Notes under the pieces: generated by a model
Told to the model about the DNA's origin: nothing
The model's database searches: none
The model's input: the letters and a program-made list of their open reading frames with translations, nothing else
Source: Bacteroidales bacterium
Lineage (GTDB): Bacteria > Bacteroidota > Bacteroidia > Bacteroidales > PUMT01
Length of the DNA stretch: 44,738 nt
NCBI GenBank assembly: GCA_007132225.1
Contig: SLPB01000060.1
Location: 1 to 44,738 of the forward strand
Direction of reading: 5' to 3'
In this document: positions 37,760-44,738 of the stretch, piece after piece
Layout of the letters: each line of letters opens with the position of its first letter
Position numbering within the stretch: the first letter of the stretch is position 1
Translations under genes and position numbers: made by a program

Positions 37760-39094
37760 ATGGTTGATAAAGATAAGATCAATAATGTGATCCGGTTTTT
37801 AAAAAGCGACATCTGGAGGGTGCCTCTGGACGAGCTTTCTCCGGTCAAAGCCTTTTTTATAAGGCAGTTGCAGATTCTTATAGTTGCTGTCAGGGGCCTC
37901 AGTGAAGATAAAATATATTTGCGTGCATCGGCACTGACGTTTTTTACTCTCCTCTCCATTGTTCCCATAATTGCCATGGCTTTTGGGATTGCAACCGGCT
38001 TCGGACTCGAACAATATCTGGAGGAACAACTTGCAAAAGCTTTTGTTGGCAGGGAAGAGGTACTGGAATGGATCATGGAGTTTTCTCATTCATTGCTTGA
38101 AGCAACCAAAGGCGGGTTAATGGCCGGGGTAGGTATCGTGATTCTCTTTTATACTGTGATGAAAGTATTAAATCACATTGAAGAATCGTTCAATGAAATC
38201 TGGCAGATAAGCAGGCATCGAAGCTTTTCCAGGAAATTTGCCGACTATTTTTCCATGATGCTGATTGCACCATTTTTTATAATCCTCTCCAATGTTACAA
38301 CCGTATTTTTATCCACACAAATAGAACAAATTGCAGCACACATGGCTCTCTGGGGCTTATTCAGCCCCGTTCTTTTGACAATTGCAAAATTTGTACCCTA
38401 TATTCTGGTCTGGATACTATTTACTATCCTCTATATGATTATGCCCAATACCAGGGTTAAATTCGGTTCAGCGCTGGTAGCTGGGATAATTGCTGGCACA
38501 ATTTTCCAGCTTGTACAATGGGGATACATTTATTTCCAGGTAGGGGTAGCACGTTATGGGGCTATTTACGGGAGTTTTGCAGCTTTGCCCCTTTTACTTT
38601 TCTGGATGCAAATCAGCTGGGTAGTCGTCTTATTCGGAGCCGAACTTTCATTTGCCAATCAGAATGTTGAACAATATGAGTATGAGACCGAATCCCTTAA
38701 TATGAGTATATATAACCGTCGCCTTATCACTCTTTATATTACTCATTTGCTTGTGAAAAATTTCGAATTCGGAAAACCTCCCTATACAGCGAGACAAATA
38801 AGCAATGAACTTGAAATTCCCATAAGGCTTGTAAGGGAGATTCTTGATGACCTGTCAGCGATCAATATAGTTACTGAAGCCAGAACTGCATATGCAAAGG
38901 AAACAGCTTATCAGCCTGCTATAGATATTAATAAAATAAGTGTAAAATACCTTACTGATAAACTGGACCATAATGGTATGGATGTGCTTGTTGCCAAAAA
39001 AACCGATGAAATCGCAAAGCTTCAGGATATTATGGGATCTTTTAGTAGGGCTGTTGAAAAATGTCCGGAAAATATGCTGATAAAGGACATCTGA
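37760..39094 (+). CDS. YihY/BrkB family membrane protein with C-terminal winged-helix-like extension
   Basis: RASALTFFTLLSIVPIIAMAFGIATGFGLEQYLE, LPLLLFWMQISWVVVLFGAELSFANQN; C-terminal YTARQISNELEIPIRLVREILDDLSAINIVTEA. Confidence 0.9.
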   Translation: MVDKDKINNVIRFLKSDIWRVPLDELSPVKAFFIRQLQILIVAVRGLSEDKIYLRASALTFFTLLSIVPIIAMAFGIATGFGLEQYLEEQLAKAFVGREEVLEWIMEFSHSLLEATKGGLMAGVGIVILFYTVMKVLNHIEESFNEIWQISRHRSFSRKFADYFSMMLIAPFFIILSNVTTVFLSTQIEQIAAHMALWGLFSPVLLTIAKFVPYILVWILFTILYMIMPNTRVKFGSALVAGIIAGTIFQLVQWGYIYFQVGVARYGAIYGSFAALPLLLFWMQISWVVVLFGAELSFANQNVEQYEYETESLNMSIYNRRLITLYITHLLVKNFEFGKPPYTARQISNELEIPIRLVREILDDLSAINIVTEARTAYAKETAYQPAIDINKISVKYLTDKLDHNGMDVLVAKKTDEIAKLQDIMGSFSRAVEKCPENMLIKDI

Positions 39095-39102
39095 TTTCCG
39101 GA

Positions 39103-40380
39103 TCATATATATTCCATGATCCGGCCTGAGATCTGCAAAAGGGAAATCTCAGCCAGCTTGGTTTGATATTGTATAGATAAAAGTCTCTCCTCAGCTTCCA
39201 GCAGGCTTTGCTGTACCTCACGCAGTTCAATACCTGCCAATGCACCAAGTCTATATCGTTCAAATGCAATATCCATGTTTTCCCTGGCAGTTTCCAGGTT
39301 TTCATATTCCATTTTAAGCAATATGAGGTTGTTTTCATAGGATCTGAATATGGTAACCAGGTCGGCCTTTACTTCCTGCAATACCTGCTGGTAAGAAAGC
39401 TCCCTGCTTTCTATCTCTATTTCCGCATTGGCCAGTTCTCTTCGACGGTTAAAACCATCGAAAAGGTTGATGCCTAAAGTAAGACCATAATTACTTCCAA
39501 GGGTTTCCTGGCTGGGTACAGTTCCGGCCTGTGATGTATTGACCCTGTATCCATAACCGGCATTTAAATTAACATAGGGGTAAGTACGGGATTCGATAAT
39601 CTTCCTGTCGTATTCTGATATGGCCTGATTGCCCGAGGAAATAAGCAGGTTCGTATTTTGCTCCACTGTAAGAGTATAGAGTTCTTCATAGGTAAGATTA
39701 TTGTTCACTATTATTGAAGTATCCGCTGCACCTGTAAGCACCTCGAAGTCGTCAGCCCCGATAAGCTCGTTCAATCTTATCTTCGATGCCCGGAGGACTT
39801 CATGCTGTCTTGCAAGCCTTGAGCTGTCAGCATTAAGAAATACTCTTGACTGGAGCATCTGCAGTCGGGATCCCGAACCTATCTGGTATCTTTCCTCGTC
39901 AATCCTGTACCTTTCCCTTGACAGGGATACGGCGTACTCCAGGTTGTTCAGCTGCCGGCTCTGCTGGATGAGATTATAATATTCACTTGCCGTTTGTGCT
40001 ATGAAGCGTTCCAGGGCAAGCCTGGTACTTAATTCTCCCAGGTATTTCAGCTCTTCAAGTCTGCTATAGGTAGTCTTTACCCTGAACCCGCTAAACAGGT
40101 TCCAGTGCAAATCCAGTCCTGCATTTGTTGTGGCATTATATATACCGGTACTGCTTCTTGTATGCCTGGTGCTGAGATCAATCACCGGCAAAAACCCGGC
40201 ATTGCCGCGAGTAAAGTTATTTTCGGTAATCTCCTGACTGTTACGGGCAATTTGCAGGGAATAATTTCTTTCAAGGCCTTCTCTTAAAAATTCACTCAGT
40301 TCATATTTTTCCTGTCCACCGACATCTATTATATTAATCAGTATGACCAGGTTAAGCAGCAGCGGTTGAAGTAGCTTCAT
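39103..40380 (-). CDS. TolC family outer membrane efflux protein
   Basis: Paired OEP repeats, signal peptide from MKLLQPLLLNLVILINI. Start revised from 40434 to 40380, where the signal peptide begins. Confidence 0.92.
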   Translation of the reverse strand: MKLLQPLLLNLVILINIIDVGGQEKYELSEFLREGLERNYSLQIARNSQEITENNFTRGNAGFLPVIDLSTRHTRSSTGIYNATTNAGLDLHWNLFSGFRVKTTYSRLEELKYLGELSTRLALERFIAQTASEYYNLIQQSRQLNNLEYAVSLSRERYRIDEERYQIGSGSRLQMLQSRVFLNADSSRLARQHEVLRASKIRLNELIGADDFEVLTGAADTSIIVNNNLTYEELYTLTVEQNTNLLISSGNQAISEYDRKIIESRTYPYVNLNAGYGYRVNTSQAGTVPSQETLGSNYGLTLGINLFDGFNRRRELANAEIEIESRELSYQQVLQEVKADLVTIFRSYENNLILLKMEYENLETARENMDIAFERYRLGALAGIELREVQQSLLEAEERLLSIQYQTKLAEISLLQISGRIMEYI

Positions 40381-43300
40381 TTTCTTTTGACTTTGTTTCA
40401 CTTGATACGTATGTGTAAATTGCCGGCACCACATAAAGGGTAAGGAATGTTGAAACCAGGAGGCCCCCGATCACAGCTACACCCATTGCTATCCTGCTCT
40501 GGGCACCTTCACCCAGGCCCAGGGTAAGAGGAGCGATCCCAAGTATGGTGGATATACTTACCATCATGATGGGCCTGAATCTTGCAGCGGCAGCATACTT
40601 AATGGCCTCCATTTTTTTCATGCCCGCTCTCTTCCTCTGGTTGGCAAATTCTACCAAAAGAATGCCGTTTTTGGATACAAGCCCTATAAGCATAATTATA
40701 CCTATCTGACTGAATATATTCATGGTTATATTGAAATACCACATAAATATAAGGGCACCGGTAAGTGCCAGAGGCACCGTCATCATAACAATAAGGGGAT
40801 CCTTGAAACTCTCAAATTGTGCCGCAAGTACAAGGAAGATTAAAATCAGTGCAAGCACGAAAGCAAAAAGAAGGCTTGATGCGCTTTCGCGGAAATCTTT
40901 GGAGTCGCCGGCCAGGGCGGTCCGGAATGTGTCGTCAAGCACCTCGTCGGATATCCTGTCCATTTCATCCAGCGCCAGGCCTATGGTCCACCCGTCAGCC
41001 AGTCCCGCAGAAACTGTTGCAGAAACGAATCGGTTGTAACGGTACAGTTGGGGAGGTGCGGTTGCTTCTGTAAGGGTAACAAGATTGTCAAGCTGGATCA
41101 TTTCTCCGGAGTTGCTTCTTACATAAAGAGACTTAAGGTCCAGTGGTTTGTTCCTGTCTTCCCTCTGCATCTCACCAAGTATCTGGTATTGTTTTCCATT
41201 CATGAAAAAATACCCGAATCGTTGTCCGCTTAGAGCAAGTTGAAGTGTTTGACCTATATCCTGTGTGGAAACCCCCATGAGAACGGCTTTTTCCCTGTTC
41301 AGATGGATACGCAGCTCAGGTCTTGTAAATTTCAGGTTTACATCGGCCATCTGGAAAGCCGGACTTTCATTTACCTTATCCATAAACTCAGGAAGTACTT
41401 CCCTGAGCTTTTCAATGCTTGTGGCCTGGAGTACATACTGCACGGGCAGACCGGACCGGCGTCCGCCGAAAGTTGATTGCTGCATCACCCTGGCCATTCC
41501 CCTGGTTTTGTTGCGTGCTTCTGCCGACAGATCCCTGGCAATTTCCATCTGGCTCCTGTCCCGTTCACCGGGAGAGTTTAACAGGACGCGGACAAAGCTC
41601 CAGCTGCCCCGTGTTAGTGCCAGTATACCCCTGCGCTCACTCTCGGGAACGACTTCCCTGGCCATTTCTGCTATCTCTTCGTTGTAATCGAGGGACATTT
41701 CATAAGTGGCGCCTTCCGGCATGGATATATTGACAATTACCTGGGAACGGTCTTCCAGGGGTGCCATTTCGGAAGGTATAACAACCCAGAGCAGGGCTAT
41801 CAATACAACAGATCCTCCAATAATAAGGAAAGTAACACGGCGGTTTTCCAGAAACGTACCGAGTGAATTTTGATACTTGTCGTTAAGATTGTTGAAAAAC
41901 CTTTCGGTGGACTGGTAAAATTTTCCATGTTGTTTTTTTCGAGGCTTCAGTAATTTTGTTGCCAGCATAGGGGTGAAGGAGAGGGCTGCAAAAGATGATA
42001 TTGCAACTGCACCTGCTATTACTATACTGAATTCCCTGAACAGCCTTCCGGTCATTCCCTCCATAAAAACAATGGGAAAGAAAACGGCTATAAGTGTAAT
42101 GGTGGTTGCGATAATGGCAAAAAAGATCTCTTTTGAGCCCTCCAGTCCGGCCTGAACCGGTTGCATACCTTTCTCTATCTTGGTGTATATATTCTCCATC
42201 ATCACAATGGCATCATCAACCACCAGTCCGATTGCAAGGACAATAGCGAGCAAAGTGAGCACATTGATCGAAAAGTCAGCCAGGTACATAATAAAAAATG
42301 AACCTATCAGCGAAACCGGAATAACAAGGATTGGTATGAGTGTTGTCCGCCAGTCCCTTAAAAAGAAGAAAATAACCAGTACAACCAGGAAAAATGCTAT
42401 GAATATTGTATTACGCACTTCGGTTATGGATGAACGGATAAACTGGGTGTTGTCAAATCCGATATCGATAATGACATCATCAGGAAGATCTCTTTCCATC
42501 ATTGCGAGCCGCCTGTAAACTTCATCGGCAATTTCTATATGATTGGAGCCCGGCTGAGGCACGATTGCCGTTCCCACCATTGGAATGTCATCTCTTTTCA
42601 TCATTCCCCTTATGTCTTCCGGGCCAAGCTCCGCGCGTCCAACATCGGAAAACCTTACGACCTGGTCGCCAGACTGGTGTATGATCATGTCGTTGAATTC
42701 ACGGGGACTGGACATCAGTCCGAGTGTCCGAATAGTAAGTTCTGTTGTATTTCCCTCAATACTGCCTGCGGGCAGTTCCACATTTTCTCGCTGTATTGCA
42801 TTTCTTACATCCAGGGGAGTCAGACCATAACCTGCCAGTTTAACCGGATCAAGCCAGAGCCTCATTGCCCATCGTTTTTCACCCCATATCAGGACTGCAC
42901 TTACCCCGTCAATGGTCTGTAACTGCTCCTTGATAGTCAGATCTGCTATTTCTGAAAGTTCGAGCAATGATCGTTCTGCACTCTGAACATTAATGAACAT
43001 TATGGGACTTGCGTCAGCATCTGCCTTGGACACTACAGGCGGATCGGAGTCACGTGGTAATCTGCGCTGTGCCTGGGCAACCTTGTCCCGCACGTCGTTG
43101 GCAGCAGTTTCCATATCTACACTGAGCTCAAACTCCACGGTGATATTGCTTCTGCCCTGACTGCTGGTACTGGTTAAGGAGCGGATGCCGGGAACGGCGT
43201 TTATAGACTGCTCAAGAGGCTCGGTTATCTGTGTTTCTATAACATCAGAATTGGCACCGGGATATGTTGCCCTCACATTTATTATGGGCGGATCAACACT

Positions 43301-43414
43301 TGGAAACTCCCGCACACCTAAAAATGTCATGCCTATAACTCCGAAAATAATTATCAGTATTATAAATACTGAAGCAAGTACCGGTCTTTTTATGCTTAAA
43401 GATGACAGGCTCAT
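40352..43414 (-). CDS. RND efflux pump inner membrane permease (HAE1/AcrB-like)
   Basis: 1020 aa; SIKRPVLASVFIILIIIFGVIG, LAIGLVVDDAIVMMENIYTKIE, GLVSKNGILLVEFANQ. Confidence 0.96.
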   Translation of the reverse strand: MSLSSLSIKRPVLASVFIILIIIFGVIGMTFLGVREFPSVDPPIINVRATYPGANSDVIETQITEPLEQSINAVPGIRSLTSTSSQGRSNITVEFELSVDMETAANDVRDKVAQAQRRLPRDSDPPVVSKADADASPIMFINVQSAERSLLELSEIADLTIKEQLQTIDGVSAVLIWGEKRWAMRLWLDPVKLAGYGLTPLDVRNAIQRENVELPAGSIEGNTTELTIRTLGLMSSPREFNDMIIHQSGDQVVRFSDVGRAELGPEDIRGMMKRDDIPMVGTAIVPQPGSNHIEIADEVYRRLAMMERDLPDDVIIDIGFDNTQFIRSSITEVRNTIFIAFFLVVLVIFFFLRDWRTTLIPILVIPVSLIGSFFIMYLADFSINVLTLLAIVLAIGLVVDDAIVMMENIYTKIEKGMQPVQAGLEGSKEIFFAIIATTITLIAVFFPIVFMEGMTGRLFREFSIVIAGAVAISSFAALSFTPMLATKLLKPRKKQHGKFYQSTERFFNNLNDKYQNSLGTFLENRRVTFLIIGGSVVLIALLWVVIPSEMAPLEDRSQVIVNISMPEGATYEMSLDYNEEIAEMAREVVPESERRGILALTRGSWSFVRVLLNSPGERDRSQMEIARDLSAEARNKTRGMARVMQQSTFGGRRSGLPVQYVLQATSIEKLREVLPEFMDKVNESPAFQMADVNLKFTRPELRIHLNREKAVLMGVSTQDIGQTLQLALSGQRFGYFFMNGKQYQILGEMQREDRNKPLDLKSLYVRSNSGEMIQLDNLVTLTEATAPPQLYRYNRFVSATVSAGLADGWTIGLALDEMDRISDEVLDDTFRTALAGDSKDFRESASSLLFAFVLALILIFLVLAAQFESFKDPLIVMMTVPLALTGALIFMWYFNITMNIFSQIGIIMLIGLVSKNGILLVEFANQRKRAGMKKMEAIKYAAAARFRPIMMVSISTILGIAPLTLGLGEGAQSRIAMGVAVIGGLLVSTFLTLYVVPAIYTYVSSETKSKENEATSTAAA

Positions 43415-43426
43415 TTTATTTTCTTT

Positions 43427-44530
43427 TTAGTGGCCGTTTTGGTTATACTGGTAAATTATAACGGGCATGTTTGGCCGGAGCTGCATTACCCCTGAGGTAA
43501 GAAGGGTATCACCAAACTCAAGTCCCCTGGTAATCTCAATAAGCGATTCGGTGCGAAGCCCGATTGTTACATATTGAGGTTGGGCATTTCCGGATCGGTA
43601 GACAAATACTTTCTCACCCTCCATTTCAGGAATAATAGCCTCTGTGGGAACAGCAATTGCATTATTTGTCTCCGATAACTGGAGGCTAATGCCGGCAAAA
43701 CGCCCGGGTTGCAATTCTTCATTAGTATTTGGATAGCGTGCTCTCACAATAACAGTGCGTGTTCCCACATCAATTTTAGGTTCAACTGCATAAACCCTGG
43801 CATTGAAAGTATCGGCAATACCATCAACCCTGAAATCAATGGGGAAGCCGGGCGCAATCTCACCGGAATAACGTTCGGGTACTGAGAACTCAATTTTCAG
43901 TGGCCTGTTTTTTACCAGCCGGGCGATTTTTGTATTAGGATTGACATAGCTACCCTCACTTAAGCGTCTTAGTCCGACAACGCCATCAAAAGGAGCTCTG
44001 AGCTCGGTTTCAGCTATCCTTGCTTCAATAAGGGCAATGTCAGCCTCGATTACCTGTAGTTCAGTAACTACCTGGTCATATGCTTCCTGGCTGATAGCAT
44101 CTCTTTCAAGAAGGCTTCGCTGCCTGAACTCTCTTTGCTCCACCATTCTTTTCTGAGCTTCCAGCTTTTGTAACTGAGCCTGGAGCGGACGGTCATTTAT
44201 CCTGGCCATGAGCTGACCTTTTTTTACATGGCTGCCTTCATCAAAGTGAATTTCTACAATTCTTCCCGATGTTTCAAAAGAAAGATCTGTTTCTTCATCC
44301 GCCATAAGTGTGCCGGTGCTGTTTATCATTTCACTCAGATGCTGGGGAGTAATGACCATACCCTGTACATTAAGGGCCCGCGGACCTTCTTGCCGGGCGG
44401 GGTTGCCCGCGAGGGATGAATTACCGCTGTTGCCAAAAAGAGGTTTTATCTTGGGATAAAGAATAACTCCCAGTATAGCTATAGAGATAAATATATAAAA
44501 AACTACTCTTGTCTTTTTTCTTGTTGTCAT
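43427..44530 (-). CDS. RND efflux periplasmic adaptor (HlyD/MFP family)
   Basis: 367 aa; N-terminal TM, GRIVEIHFDEGSHVKKGQLMARINDRPLQAQL, ELRAPFDGVVGLRRLSEGSYV. Confidence 0.95.
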   Translation of the reverse strand: MTTRKKTRVVFYIFISIAILGVILYPKIKPLFGNSGNSSLAGNPARQEGPRALNVQGMVITPQHLSEMINSTGTLMADEETDLSFETSGRIVEIHFDEGSHVKKGQLMARINDRPLQAQLQKLEAQKRMVEQREFRQRSLLERDAISQEAYDQVVTELQVIEADIALIEARIAETELRAPFDGVVGLRRLSEGSYVNPNTKIARLVKNRPLKIEFSVPERYSGEIAPGFPIDFRVDGIADTFNARVYAVEPKIDVGTRTVIVRARYPNTNEELQPGRFAGISLQLSETNNAIAVPTEAIIPEMEGEKVFVYRSGNAQPQYVTIGLRTESLIEITRGLEFGDTLLTSGVMQLRPNMPVIIYQYNQNGH

Positions 44531-44595
44531 TTAACCTGCAATAATGATTTGTAATATAACTGTTGCAATTTTAATATCATGTTTGAGCTATTATT

Positions 44596-44659
44596 CCATG
44601 AAACCCGCATCAGCCTTCGGCAGACAAAATAACATGAACAAACCATGCGGGTTCCATGG
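44596..44659. repeat. Intergenic inverted repeat (15-nt arms, 34-nt loop)
   Basis: ccatgaaacccgcat (44596-44610) versus atgcgggttccatgg (44645-44659); one mismatch. Confidence 0.85.
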
Positions 44660-44711
44660 ATTGAAAAGTAAAATATCCGAATCATGAATTGGTAACACAT
44701 TGTTAAACAAA

Positions 44712-44738
44712 TTGCTAACTATACTTTATACGAATGAA
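44712..44738 (+). repeat. 27-nt exact repeat, terminal copy; probable leader and start codon of a truncated gene
   Basis: ttgctaactatactttatacgaatgaa, identical to 24972-24998 and ending exactly at the window edge. Confidence 0.95.

Noticed and set aside
41265-41687. 140-aa ORF on the + strand
   Set aside because: Antisense within the RND permease gene; typical high-GC-codon shadow ORF.

Overview
This 44.7 kb window reads as a chromosomal contig from a member of the Bacteroidota. Support for that: Bacteroidota-type gene families, repeated TAnnTTTG -7 boxes, and few Shine-Dalgarno sequences. It appears to be cut inside an aldo/keto reductase gene at the left edge and at the start of an unknown gene at the right edge. 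Most of the content is ordinary metabolism and housekeeping: a four-subunit 2-oxoacid (VorB-like) ferredoxin oxidoreductase next to an aminotransferase; yicC-gmk-nadD; a MATE exporter; an M3 peptidase; sugar isomerase and Gfo/Idh oxidoreductase; idi; tilS; an HD protein; an NfeD/ClpP-class protease; purB; an MsbA-like ABC transporter; a glycosyltransferase; an EamA transporter; two tRNA-Ser genes; HU; a SpoU methyltransferase; a LytTR regulator; two more aminotransferases; htpG; YihY; and an RND adaptor-pump-TolC operon. I see no CRISPR array, transposase, phage module or recognisable defence island. I did not find a clear, complete undescribed system. The most unusual signals are small-scale: a 27-nt exact repeat between the window's right edge and the leader of an internal gene; shared start-codon-proximal leader motifs; a 22-nt-period tandem repeat on a predicted promoter followed by a TATTA microsatellite running into a start codon; a 24-bp perfect palindrome/terminator 16 nt before a start codon; a stop codon buried in a 16-bp terminator stem; and a predicted tail-anchored pseudo-receiver protein.
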